This document shows, one piece after another, positions 24,491 through 36,274 of a stretch of 64,000 bases of DNA (position 1 is its first letter; every line of letters starts with the position of its first letter). Made by a program: the position numbers and the translations under genes. Origin of the DNA: Rhytidiadelphus loreus (taxonomy: Eukaryota > Streptophyta > Bryopsida > Hypnales > Hylocomiaceae); assembly GCA_947034895.1 (NCBI GenBank), contig OX344763.1, positions 39,493,025 through 39,557,024 of the forward strand, given 5' to 3'. The notes below the pieces were generated by a model. It was not told where the DNA came from and made no database searches. It saw nothing but the letters and a program-made list of their open reading frames with translations.

Positions 24491-25226
24491 TTAACCCGGG
24501 AACGCCATTTCCTGGCGTTTGGATGACTGTGCGGTGGTGGGCAGGAAAACTGGAAGCATTTTTTCATCCATTTTTTGCTTCTTGACCTTTCACAGAGGAT
24601 TATGAAGAGTACCTCAGTGAGTTTGTAATTTTGTTAGTGTTTGTATTCACGTGAATCAAAAGTTAGTAAAAAAAATGGACCACAAAATATGCTATTTTCA
24701 ATGTATTTTGAGAAGTTGTTGCTCCTTGCTTTACATCTAAAATTTCTCCAAAAAAATGATAGTTTTTGAATTTTAGCCCAACTATTGAAATGAAGGTCAT
24801 GTATTCTTGTTTCTACTCCAATTGGCATTTTGAAAAAATTCGTAATATTTAATATTTTATTGCAATTTGAACTTTGAATGTATTTTCAATGCCTATTGCA
24901 TTCTAATTATAGAATGATATGGGATTTGAGTTTCCACCATGATGTTTGTCACTATAATGTACACCCATGGTGAAATTTTCAGATTTTTTGAAATAATTTT
25001 CTATTTGATATGATTTTTCTTCACTTTTTCTTCAGAAATTATCAAAAAAATCAATTTTCCTCAAAAAAATCTAAATTTTTTGTGAAGTAAAGAAAACATG
25101 TAATTTCATCTCTGAAAAATAAATATAAATTTTTTCATGTATATCTAGTTCAAAAATGGCAACAAACTGAGAGATGGGCAATGAGGCCTAAAATCAGTGG
25201 TTATAGGTCCGTCCTTTAGGGGTTAA
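24491..25226 (+). mobile_element. TTAA element copy 3 (left end uncertain)
   Basis: The right end GTCCTTTAGGGGTTAA (to 25226) is a good family terminus. The best left border is TTAACCCGGG at 24491, followed by an inverted pair AACGCCA/TGGCGTT; this departs from the family consensus after CCC. Part of the interior (a block with TATAATGTACACCCATGG near 24953) is shared with 48440-48690. Confidence 0.45.
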
Positions 25227-27147
25227 GGGCCATGGAGACGACCATTAGGAACCTTGGTGGCTGATTCAGCCCATTTCAAGACACGGTTGGGAAGCAGAAT
25301 GCGGCACTCGGGGAGGAGTGTGGCCAATTCGGCCATCGAATCGGTAAGGGTGGCCGATTCTGGTGTTCCCAATGTGTTCTTTCTTATTAAGTTCCCTCAA
25401 GTCTTAACATACAAGAACACACCGGTGTAGACACATTCTACATGGGATCTCGTCCAAGAGCTCACACTAAGGCTTGTTCCTATGTAGAATGCACTTGTAT
25501 TGGCACATTTTTTAGTGCATTTTCATTTATGTTCTAAACCATTGTTGGGAAATGTGCCACTTTGTTCAATTCTTGGTTGGATTATGTGCCGTAATTAGGG
25601 TTTCTTGCTCGAATACGTGATTTTGTCCGTCTAATCGGACATTACACATTTTTCATCCAATGGAAGATCCCCTACCACGGTTCATGCTTGGCAATGCCAC
25701 TTGTTGAGGATTTCGCAAAAAAGAGTGCCTCCTAGTCGAGCTCCGCCCTCCTTTTCAACGTTTTTTTTAATGCAAAATCCGCTCCTCCTTGAGCATTGCC
25801 CTATACATTTCCCCCCTTTTGGATTCTACACAGTAGTGGCTTCTCAATGGTCTAGTTGGTCCATGCTGATGTCACATCATGAGATATTAAGTGCCCCCCT
25901 TTAACTCAATTATACTCCCTTATGATGGTCAATAGGTTAACCAGAGGCAAGTACTCCCGTAGCATTGGATGACACCTGAGAATTCAGTACAAGAAATGTG
26001 GTCATGGACAATGCCACAGACTGCTGCTTGAATTGAATCCCAATTGACCCCAAATTTTTTGCAGATGGGCCCAGTGGCTGAAAATTTATTTGTCACTGCA
26101 CCGGATGATACATTCCTTTGAGCCAGGGGCATGCAACTTGGAACCCACCCACAGAATGTAAGCTCAGTACTTATCAGGAGCTTGGCCCAGACCATCCGAG
26201 GCTGCCAAAGGTGCCTTACACCAAAGCCTTTTTCATCATTGATTGGATCTCTTGCGCAGACCTCCCAGTTTGCAGAGATGCGGTTGCAGCAGGCCTCCAA
26301 GGCAGCAACACCACCAACTGAATGGATTCCTTAAGCTCACTTACATCCTGCCTAGCTTCACTTAACTTATATATATGCTGGCTGGGGGTCCAGCAGGGGA
26401 AAAGCTGGCATTCCAAAAGGCTTTCATGTGCTCGTACACACACACTAAAAAAAAGACAAAAAGACAAAAAGAAAATTTTCCTTCACAAAAAATTCCAGTA
26501 ACCGGGACATATTTGGTTGCTCGCTCACTCCCTGCGTGCAAGCAGGTCCAGTGAGTGCTCTTTCCAGTGAGTATCACTGGACAGACACTTTGGCTCACTT
26601 TTCATGTAAGGTCCTACTCAAATTTCCTCAATGCATATTCAGCTTCGGGACAAATTTCCTCACTGCACATTAGGCTTTGGGACAGGATAAGGCACATCTT
26701 GGAGCACAGCTTTCAAAATAAAAAAGGCTGGGGCCCCAAGCATGATACCAAAGGCGGAGGGTGGGAGGGTGGGAGGGAGGGAGACCTTGTTTGAGGGAAA
26801 AAGGTTCAAGAGGGAGATGCCTTCATATATATGTCTAGATATTAAGTTAAGGGCGGTTTCATTAAGGTCAAATCACGAGAATGAGGTGCCCCCTCGTAAC
26901 TTATTAAATACCTACCTTCAAGATTGGCAGGACTTGTGTGGATGCAAAGCCTCCTCTCTTTTGGTTGAGAGTGAACAAACTAGAGGGTTTTTTTTCTTTC
27001 TACAATGTACACGGATAAGGAACACTTTTCAAGTGCTTCACCATTCTCTGAGGCTCTTGAGCACAACAACCTTACAATGGTGGGTGCACGCACAAAGAAG
27101 TTGGTTTTGATGCATAGAGAAGTGAGGAAATCAAAATAAAGTAGGTG
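25227..27147. other. GC-richer block, no gene recognised
   Basis: 25230-27110 holds several overlapping frames on both strands (for example 25929-26300 minus, 26131-26334 plus, 26742-27110 plus). The plus frame at 26131-26334 ends in a protein-like QFAEMRLQQASKAATPPTEW, but the minus frame is open across the same bases and no domain is seen. A decayed gene is possible. Confidence 0.3.
26756..26782 (+). other. G-quadruplex-type motif
   Basis: Five or more runs of GGG separated by one base (GGGTGGGAGGGTGGGAGGG core) on the + strand fit the canonical four-run pattern for G-quadruplex formation. Strand-specific effects are unknown. Confidence 0.7.
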
Positions 27148-27740
27148 TTAACCCCTAAATGCCCAATCTACCATTTTATGGGTGTTGCCCAATTTCAAGG
27201 TTTATCTTGATCTGAATTTTTTTTTAATTTTTAAACTTCATATTTTTCTTGCGTAGATCATCAAGTTATCGCATAGATCATCAAGTGATCTTTCTGTAGA
27301 TGAAAAAAACTTTGCCTAAAGTGATTTTTCAAATTCAAACACCCAAATATATGCTCATTATAGATTATCTTCAAAGATAGAGAAACCTAGACAATCAGAG
27401 GTCATCCTAAGAAAAAAATTCCATAGATGGACAAGTGGGTAAGAGATAGATTGGTTTCATGAATTTTTTCAGATATGGGCCTTTAAAATCATTTTGCCCT
27501 AGAAAAAAATTACCTTAAAAAACAAACTAAACTTTGATTGATTATATCTAAAAATCCATATGGTCAAAGTATTTGAAACTTGTAGGGTAAAGTAATTTGA
27601 CAATGATAAACAAGATCTTGCGGTTATGTTTTTCAAAAAATGATTTTCTCTCTATATATATGTATATAATTTCATTTTTGAAACATTAGTTTGGAGGTGA
27701 TTTTGGAGGGAAGACACCCCCTCAAGCATTTAGAGGTTAA
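27148..27740 (-). mobile_element. TTAA element copy 4 (593 bp, short)
   Basis: Left end TTAACCCCTAAATGCCC, right end GCATTTAGAGGTTAA, so the pair of ends shares the same departure from consensus (ATGC in place of AGGAC). Interior shorter than copies 1 and 11, implying an internal deletion. The phrase CAAGATCTTGCGGTTATG near the right end marks the same orientation as copy 1. Confidence 0.65.
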
Positions 27741-29771
27741 GATAGGGCATTGAATCTAGTTTTTAGAACTTTGTTTTTTTGAAGTCCAAATACTTTTGAG
27801 GAAGGTTTGTATTTCTTGAAAAATCAAGCTCTTACAATACTCACCTATTGGGGCAAGATTTTGGTTAACTTTTTGGATTCTCTATCTCTTCATGTAACTT
27901 CCCTTTCATTAGCCATTTTCTTGTGCAACTAGAGGATTGAGTCTTTAGGAGTTCCAAAGCTTCAACCTTGACTTTTCCTCATCAAAGGACACATATCAAA
28001 AAACACATTTAAAAATCCAATGTATCATATAGTCTTTCATTTTTTACACACAAAAAATCTTGTTGTGCAATTATCAAATTACATCTTTCTTCTCTCTATG
28101 CAATGCACTATGTTTGTAAACCTTCATTGATAACTCATATAGAAAGGCTAATACAAAATATATTGTTGTGATTTCTAAGTTTTTTTTCATGCTAAAGCAA
28201 TCATCCTATTAATGTTAGTCTTCACAAATTTGCCATTATGAGCCCAGTAATAAACATTTCAGAGTTTAAATGTAACTTATTAGTGCATAACAATTGTCTA
28301 ACATTCTCAACCTAGGGGTCTATAACATAATCTAACTAATTATTGTGGTTCCATTCATCAAACAAAAATGAAATCTCAACTTCTACAATTGCATACATGT
28401 CCAATAATTTTCTCAAGATTTTCAATTCTCTAGCATTTATGTAATCCATATTGGTGGAATTGTAGACAATGTCAACAATATGAAGAGAGGAAATAAAAAC
28501 ATGACTCAATATCGAGGTTCCCATCCAAAAAAAATAAAAAAATTAGAATCAACAAAATCACTACCCCAAGTGAAGGGCATGATTGGCACCTCCTTGTCAA
28601 ATATTTAATTATTTTTGGGAAGTAAGATCCTTCATTTGCTAAAAATAGAATTGCTCATTATGATTCCTTTTTCTATGCAATAAATTGAAAAAATAATTCC
28701 CCTAAAATTTTGGCATCTATTTTTAGAATTATTTTTTGCTGAACTTGCCCCACAGATACCATAATTCAGAAGAAAAAAAAAATACTTCAGTTTGCATACC
28801 ATACCTTTGTGGGTTACTTACTGAATGTGTTGACAAGTAAAGAGGAAATACAAATTTGATATGGAGTATATGAGTCTTAATGTTTTGGGAACCTAGAATC
28901 TTTTCTGTGTTTCTGTATGTACAACCAGGGGCATATTAACTGGTCTGTGATTCAAGAAAATTAGGTTGCACTTGATGGAATATTATCAATGTGCCCTTGA
29001 AAACAACCACAATTTGGTGGAACCACATGTCCAACTTATATTCTATCTGAGTTTGGTTGGTGCTTATCATGATCACATTTGGACTTCTTGTCACTTGGGA
29101 GTATGGCTTTCTAAGAGCATCTCCATCATTACACGGTCAAAATGGCACACCAAAGCAACTTGATAAGGCTCATTATTTCAATATGTGGGACTAGTTGGGT
29201 TTGTCCCCGCTCATGCCTAGTGTCCTCGCCTAGCGAGAGTTAGATTTAATCAAAGCAAACTAAATGCTCAAGTTAGATTGTTGTTTGATTCAAGGGAGTT
29301 ACTACTCATTGTCTTGAGTTCTAGTGCCATTGTTCACCACAAATCTCAACTTCCAAACAAGAATTAAGAGTACTAACTAGAAAATGCTTCGTAAAAATTA
29401 AGCAATAAATCAAATTGAGTGAGCACGATAAGATGACGTTTAGAGCTTGATTTTTGAGGGGGCATGGAATGAGTTTAGAAGTTAGTGAGTAAATGTTGGG
29501 AGGGCTGCTAGCATGTGAGCCTAGGATCTTGCGTCCATGAGCCTAGGAGTCTAAGTTCCTATGTAATAGGTACCTACCATGGCTACATAATATTGTTATG
29601 GGTACCTATATTATAAGCACCTTCTATGGTTATAGGATACCTATATTATAGGTACATATGTTACAAGCACAGAGTGCCTACTTATACCTAGATTCAAGGC
29701 TCGCATGCTTGCATTTCTAGGCTCACATGTTAACATCATTGCAAACATCTCAAATGTTTGGAAGGTGCCTA
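27741..29771. other. AT-rich intergenic region with one solitary MITE-like end
   Basis: TAAGAGCATCTCCATCA at 29112-29128 resembles a Tourist-type terminus, but I could not find its partner. From 29560 to 29690 the phrase ACCTATATTATA(A/G)G(C/T)AC and relatives recur four or five times. No gene is supported; the 65-codon frame at 28966-29163 lacks features. Confidence 0.4.
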
Positions 29772-30351
29772 GGGAGGACACTCCCCATGTTTTAGCAACC
29801 CACGTGCAGCAGAAAAAGTAATACAAGTAATACATCGGTAAATTTTAATTTAAAAAGATAAAAATAAATTATGGATAGATTTTACTACTTTAAAAGTTTA
29901 TGTTTTGAATTATTGGTATTTTTTTTATGCTAATAGTAATTAGTTATAAAAATTTTAAGAAAAAAGATACATTGTAAAGCTAAAAATAACTTTCACACCT
30001 CTATATTATATAAGGAAAAAAAAAATTGAAAAATGAAAAAAAAAATTCTATAGAATAGCTTTCTATTGAAAGTTTATTTTGGTTGAATATTGATGCAATA
30101 GTCATCTTCATGTGAGCTCTATAAATATTTTAGTTGGAGAACATGCCATTTTAGTTCATTTTTCAACCCTTTCTAAACAATATATCTTATGTTATTTGGA
30201 ATTGAATTTTTTTTCAATAGAATCCTTTAGTCATTGTTAAACAAAGCTCAAAATCTTAGGATGAAATTATAGTTTATTCAAAAGTAAATAGGGGGTCAAA
30301 AAATCACTCTACTACATGTGGGTACCCCAAATGTAGTGAGACTGTCTTCCC
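29772..30351 (+). mobile_element. MITE family A, copy 1 (580 bp)
   Basis: Ends GGGAGGACACTCC and (complement of the right end) GGGAAGACAGTC. Both sides are flanked by CTA (29769-29771 and 30352-30354), a likely 3-bp target duplication. The copy at 63016-63590 is very similar throughout, including the GGTTGAATATTGATGCAATA block. The right terminal repeat here has lost part of its inner portion. GGG-initial ends and a 3-bp duplication point to the PIF/Harbinger group, by inference. No coding capacity. Confidence 0.75.
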
Positions 30352-30970
30352 CTAGGGGAGGTGAAAAAACTTTCTATGTGAGCTAGTGTAAATGAGATGC
30401 ACTCAAACCAAGTGTATTCCATAAGCATGCCTATCAACTTTTGAGAATATATTGAATGATGCTTGTTGCACAATTAAACCATCTACCAATTTTATTTACT
30501 TTTTGTTTGAAGCAAATGGTGATTGTTGTTGCAAGTCAGCATGAAAAACAAACCCTTCCTTGGCAGATGAGGCTTACCAAGGGAAGATGCAAAGTCGTTG
30601 ACACCGATTTCACTTTGACCTCTTACAAATTTTGCATAAAATATTGAAATATCATTCTTGGACTTCACCCAATTGTAGTTGTAACATAATTGTCTATGTG
30701 TGACTAAAAAGTGATCCCCCCACCACCACAAAATTATGGTTGTCAAAGAAATTTGCTTAGTTTTAGGTAATATAATTTCAATCCTAAAAAGACGAGATGT
30801 GTTGTTGAAGCAATCAACAAAAAATTAGTAGATTTGTAGATGATTAGGTTCATTTTTTTGTTTCTACAATAACCCTAAATGTCATTCATTGAATACTTTT
30901 TGTCCTAAAGGAAAATGAAATTCTTGAATGCTCATTTTTTAAGGGCATCTCATTCCACTCTACCAATTAT
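30352..30970. other. AT-rich spacer
   Basis: No element or gene recognised. Open frames at 30456-30647 (+) and 30492-30746 (-) overlap each other and lack features. Confidence 0.35.
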
Positions 30971-31440
30971 CCTCCAAATAAAACTTCTACCTTGCCACTG
31001 GTTTCTAATTAGAGCTCCAACTTTTCTACAATCATTGGAAGCACATCTCAAAGTACTTTGAATAGGTATAAGAAAAAAAACCAAATTCAAACATTGGACA
31101 ATGAAAATAATAAACCTCTTCAAAAGCCAACTAAAAAGACAATAAAACATTAATAATAGTGGTCTTGGCCAAATTATGGTTACCTATGCGCATTGCACTC
31201 CAAGATTTGGAGTGCAGTGGGTTTGGGTAACCGTGATTTGCCAACTCTTCTATCATTAATGTTTATTGTCTTTTTAGTTGGCTTTTGGAGAGGTTTGTTA
31301 TTTTCATTGTCCAATGTTTGAATTTTTTATTTATTTTTCTTATACCTATTCAAAGTACTTTGAGATGTGCTTCCAATGATTGTAGAAAAGTTGGAGCTCT
31401 AATTAGAAACCAGTGGCAAGGTAGAAGTTTTATTTGGAGG
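30971..31440. ncRNA. 470-bp near-perfect palindrome, candidate long hairpin RNA locus
   Basis: The two arms (30971-31204 and 31207-31440) are the same length and meet at CCAAGATTTGG. The outer 102 bases of each arm are identical; inner parts carry substitutions and small indels. Both arms contain, reading inward from the right end as + strand and from the left end as - strand, an open frame with CASNDCRKVGALIRNQWQGR. The arm thus looks like a captured stretch of coding sequence. If transcribed, the RNA would form a long double strand. No flanking duplication is seen, so a transposon origin is unproven. Type ncRNA is a hypothesis. Confidence 0.5.
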
Positions 31441-31492
31441 GACAAAACTCGGGGAGTGCATGGACATCCTAACCCCACCCAAGGCCCTGTAA

Positions 31493-31734
31493 GAGCATCC
31501 CCACCAGCTCTTCTGTTTCTCTATCTGTTTACTGAGCTTGGGACCTCAAGTAGGGATGAGACCTCTCGTGGGTTCTCCATATGAGCCTCTGGATACAGAA
31601 CTGGAGAAGAGTTTTTACAGCGATACAGTTTTTTTGGATAAAGGTTGGTGCGATGAAATTTTTGTATCTCTATTTGCATATGAGGTCCTCTCCCTCAAGC
31701 TTTAGGGATACGGAACTCACTGGTGGGGATGCTC
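31493..31734. mobile_element. Tourist/Harbinger-type MITE (242 bp)
   Basis: Ends GAGCATCCCCACCAG and its complement CTGGTGGGGATGCTC, flanked on both sides by TAA (31490-31492, 31735-31737). The 3-bp TAA duplication and GAGCATC-type end are typical of plant Tourist-like MITEs. No coding capacity; frames running through it (31285-31584, 31581-31958) are coincidental. Confidence 0.8.
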
Positions 31735-31737
31735 TAA

Positions 31738-32400
31738 GTTCACCCTCCCTCCCCTTGCTCGCTCGCTCGGTCTGTCCCACATTCGTTTGGGCCTCAATCC
31801 CCAGGCAATCAAGCAATCACCCCCCAAGTGCCTATCACTTACCAGTAGAGCCTCCCTCTCCTCAAGTGCCTGTTGTGTTGTACCTTCAAGTCAAGCTGCT
31901 GCAGCAGGGCACCAGGCACCAGGCACCAGGCCGGGAGGACATGTACGACCCGACCTGATCCCCCCTCACCCGACGGAATGAAAAAATGGCTGGGGTGGGC
32001 TGGGCTGGGCGGGCGGGCATGTTCATGTGAGATTCGGACTGGGGATTGCAATTTGGATGGAGAGCTGGCTCCGTTGCTGGCTCCAGTGTCAGCCTGCTGC
32101 TGCTGCTGCAGGTTTTGCTGTGTCCACTCTTGTCTCGGCTGTCAAGGATGTCATAACCGCTGCTGCAAGCAGCAGGCACCAGATGCCCTCTTCATGATAA
32201 GTTTAGGGATTGTCATTCAATTGGAAAAAAAATTAAAATTAAAATTGGAACAGACGGAGTGTCAGGGGAGAAGAGATAATGATCGAGCGGGTGGGTGGGC
32301 GGACGGATGGGATGGGGATATTTAGACAAGTAATAAGTAGGGCTCCATGCAACTACTGAAGACAAGACAAGAGAGCAATAAGATAAGGGGAGGGGAGGGA
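31738..32400. other. GC-rich low-complexity block
   Basis: Contains repeated CACCAGG (31910-31930), CTG/TGC trinucleotides (32094-32112), and G-rich runs. Long frames on both strands (31873-32325 plus; 31886-32179 minus) are driven by these repeats and encode Cys/Gly-rich, non-domain sequence. It may be a gene flank or a CpG-rich promoter-like region, which I cannot confirm. Confidence 0.4.
31991..32018 (+). other. G-quadruplex-type motif
   Basis: GGGGTGGGCTGGGCTGGGCG followed by further GGG runs: six G-runs with one- or two-base loops. Confidence 0.65.
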
Positions 32401-33249
32401 CAATGGGTGGTTTTTTTTAGTTTTTTTAGTTTTTTGGACCAATGGTTATGTGGGCCTTTCTTTGAAGAAGGTTCTTAGTTTCATTGCTTCTTCATTCTAG
32501 GGGCTTGAATTGAAGGAGGCCAATTTTGAGGTAGGATGCTAAATTTGTTCCACAATTTGTGTGATCAACATGGTGAAAACACAAGAATTTTTAATTTTTC
32601 ATACATGAAAAAATTTGCAAATTCATATTTGCAATTAGAGACCCCAATTTAGCTAGAATATACCCTAAACACAACACAAAATAGGGGGGGGGGACAAGAT
32701 TTTACTTTTATCCTAGAGAATCTTTGTTTTCACCCACTTCGTGGAATGGGTTTAGCATCTTGTAATTTTGAATACGTCATTTTTTTAATGTAATTTTTGT
32801 ATACACTTTTTGTATGAGTGGGATTTTGAGTATGTAATTTTTGTACATAATTTTTGTATAAGTTGGATTTGCATGATGGTTTTGGAAACATTGTGGTAGT
32901 GGTGTGCAAGGCCATGATTATAGTCTGGCATTTTTAAATACATTTACTACGTGTATTTTTCTATAGGCTTGCTATTGCCCATTTTTTTTTGGAGGCAATT
33001 GGACATTCAATTGCCTAAAAAAATACACTAGATAGGGGAGCAATAGACACTCATGTACTAGTAGTAGTCATGTATTGTATTGTACTCATGTCTCTCAAGA
33101 GCACGTATTTACAGAGCCACCTATGGGGATTTCGCTAAGGTGGAGACCCCCCAAATTGCACCTTCTTTAAGACTATCATCATCACTTTGAGTACATCTCC
33201 AAAATCAATATGTATGTATGTGGAAGAGACAATTTTAGAACCTCTACCA
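32401..33249. other. AT-rich intergenic sequence
   Basis: A nine-base or longer G run lies near 32684. Short phrases such as TTTTTGTA(T/C)A(C/T) recur around 32795-32860. No gene recognised. Confidence 0.4.
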
Positions 33250-33655
33250 AAATAAACTCATACATTTCATAACAATTTGCATACGGTATCCCAATGTCGC
33301 ATTTTTTAGATGCATTGGAACCTCCTTTCACTTGCCAACAAGAAAACTTGAAATTTTGACCATTCTAATAGTAGTAGCTAGGTACATTAGCAAAAAAAGT
33401 GGCCATTTTGGAAGGTACCCACTTTTCTTTAGATGGAACTCCTGCAATTTCTAGTATGCAAGGTTCGCGAAATTTTTGAAGAAAGATTATCAGAGCATGT
33501 TATTCAATGGGAGTTAGGGACACCAAAAATTGTCCCTTTTTCTACTATCCATAATTTTGTAATTACATTGGCCAAGTTTTTAAGTATGTATTGATTGGCA
33601 AATAGAAAAGGAGATTTCAACGCACTAAGGAATGCATCATTGGGATATAATGGAC
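33250..33655. repeat. Core-2 repeat, inverted pair
   Basis: A core of about 100 bp (GCATACGGTATCCCAATG, then CACTTGCCAACAAGAAAAC) at 33280-33365 is repeated in inverse orientation at about 33585-33655 and again at 38461-38575 and, inverted, 41440-41560. The pairing here could be a foldback element with a loop of about 230 bp. Confidence 0.55.
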
Positions 33656-34440
33656 AAAAAATTAGGAAGGATAGTAGTATATTTGGTAGATGCTCTAAAA
33701 TTGATTCTTCAACAATATGATCAAGGAGATGTATATAATGAGAGCATTTGATAAAATAGCACTTTTAGGCACTTGGTGCTTTGGAATATCCCTACCTTAG
33801 TATATATACTATCATTTTGTGAGAAAGTATATAATTTTAGATGATTACATGACATTTTATATAGTTCATCAATATATTTAGATATAAATGGGTCATCAGT
33901 CCAATAAAGAGTGTAACTAGTGCTTATCTTAGAAAATTGAAAAGAAAATAATTATTCATGAGATAGGAAGATTGGAGTTCTACACTTGTATTTTCTATAG
34001 TATAATTTTGTTTCCTATTTTTGTCATTGTATAGGCCTCTTATTTCAAGTACCAAAATGATTTCTACTCATAGAGATTATGTTATTAGAAAAGTTCATCT
34101 CATTAGTGAATAAGGTTTAGAATCCAAGGCTAATAATTGTTCTTGATCATTAGTCCTTCACGTTACAATTTCTACTTAGTACCATATTTTATGACATTTA
34201 ATCCAAAAGTTAGATAAATAAATGATTAAAGTTACAAAAAATTGTAGACTTTCAAAAAGGTACCCAATTATAAATTCTCAACTACCATTTCTTTTGGCCT
34301 TGATGCTTTTTCATTTGAATTTGCTTATTTCACTTGTATTGGAAAACAATTACTTGATGCTCTAAACAATAAAAAAAAAAATTAGGTCACATTTTTGAAG
34401 GTCTTACTTTCTACATTATTGCAAAAATGGAGGCTCTAGA
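33656..34440. other. AT-rich intergenic sequence
   Basis: Nothing recognised. Confidence 0.4.
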
Positions 34441-36180
34441 AATTTACCTTTACTAACTCAAGTCGCATGTTTATCCTCCCCTATATCACACGCTCTATAT
34501 CTTCTCAAAAAGATGCAAATATACACCTTCAAAATCTAGATCCTACAAGTCAAGCTCTCATGCATTCCACTCTCCCAACAATAGCATAACTAAACTATAC
34601 AATTGCCAATTTAAGGATACAAATTAATAAAGAATACCTAATCAAATTCTTCCACCATCACATTCCAAATCTCACACAAATTACATATATCAATACACTT
34701 ACTCTTAAGAATCCATCATAATTTTTAAGCAAATATCATAATTCCACTTTTAACACCAAAAACACAATCTACATTGCACTTAAGACAATAGATATGCACA
34801 ATCTACATGCACAATCTACATCAACCTCAACTTAAGACAATAGATATATTATTGACTCATTACAACTCTTGCTAATTCAAATAACACTAATAGATTACAC
34901 CCCTAAAAGAAATATATTGACAATCCAATCAATTATACACGTGTTTCACTATCAAGCATTCGTCTATGACAACAACACTAGTAGATTGTACTCCTGAAAG
35001 AGATATATTGGCAATCCAATCATTCATGCACATATTTCACCATCGAGCATACATCTATGACAACAACACTAGTAGAGTGCAACCCTAAAAGAGACATATT
35101 CGCAATCCAATCAATCATACAAATGTTTCACCATCAAGCATACATCTATGACAACAACACTAGTAGACTGCAACCCTGAAAGAGACATATTTGCAATCCA
35201 ACCAACTTTACAAAAGTTTTACCATCAGACATACATTTATGACAATATTGGTACAAAGTTTTCAAAAATAAGACTCCACTGGTTCTGGAATCACAATGTA
35301 GTCAAAAGTGGCAAACCATGCCAGTAGTGAGATTATACAATGTGGCAGAGTCCAAAATCAATATCACTCAAATCTAAAGATGCACTTACTAATAGATCTT
35401 CTACTCCAAATATTTGAAATTGAAATCATTTGGCTATACTAACAATACATACCCACAAACTCACCCTTTTAATTATTCCATAATAAATAGTACACAATTC
35501 CAACCACACTATTAACATACTTCTCTTCCTCTATTAACGTACTACCCTCAACATTCGAATGATAAAATATTTGGATCACATGACACTGCATTTCTCCACA
35601 AATGGTTAGAAATAGACTTTGTACACCTCACAAATCCAACAACCTTTATAAAAATGATCCATTGTGCTTGGATTTCAACCTATACATACCAATCCTGCAA
35701 ACCAAAACATTTTTGAGACAAGCATCAAGATATGCATCTAGTAACCGACTTCCATACTAACACACACACACACATATATTATATATATAATGAACAAACA
35801 ACAAATAATAGCTAAAACTAATACATAATAACTCACAAAAATGTAACTCTTGCACATATATTATAAAATTATCCAATCAATAATCCCACTTTACTTGTTT
35901 TACTACAAAATCTTGTCAAGAACTACAAATCACACACACCTTACTACAAAATTACAAATCAAACTTTGTACACCTTCACACATTAACATTTTCAAAAAAT
36001 TGGACCTTAACTCCTTCATCATGTCCACCTCTTCTTCATACTAGCTTATATTCCCTTCACTCCCACCAATGTCCACTAGTATATGATGTACCATACATTT
36101 AAACATTCCTCAATTTCACAAACAATTCATTCAAACCACCACAAGATTTTCCTCCTCGCTCTAGTAAATGGACAATTGAA
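34441..36180. other. Strongly strand-asymmetric, G-poor tract
   Basis: For about 1.7 kb the + strand has very few G but many C and A, unlike the sequence on either side. It contains the 91-bp tandem array and ACAC/ATAT microsatellites near 35760-35790. A 64-codon frame at 35850-36044 reflects the composition. The tract at 38640-38990 has the same character. Confidence 0.6.
34881..35244 (+). repeat. Tandem array, 91-bp unit, four copies
   Basis: The phrase TCTATGACAACAACACTAG (or close) recurs at 34963, 35054, 35145 and, weaker, 35236, exactly 91 bp apart; each unit also has GCAATCCAATC and a CACCATC-type block. Confidence 0.85.
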
Positions 36181-36274
36181 ATAACAACACTCTTTATTCT
36201 ATTTAGCGTGGTTTACACTAAAGAGATACTATTGTTGTATTTGAGGTAATTTTGTTTAGTATTGCTCCTATGAT

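Noticed and set aside
25929..26300. 123-codon minus frame overlapping 67-codon plus frames
   Set aside because: Three overlapping frames on two strands with no family resemblance; direction cannot be decided.
31873..32325. 150-codon plus frame
   Set aside because: Driven by CTG, CACCAGG and GGGC repeats; open frames exist on both strands over the same bases.
34881..35244. CRISPR-like regular spacing
   Set aside because: Whole 91-bp units are repeated, not short repeats with unique spacers, and the DNA is eukaryotic.
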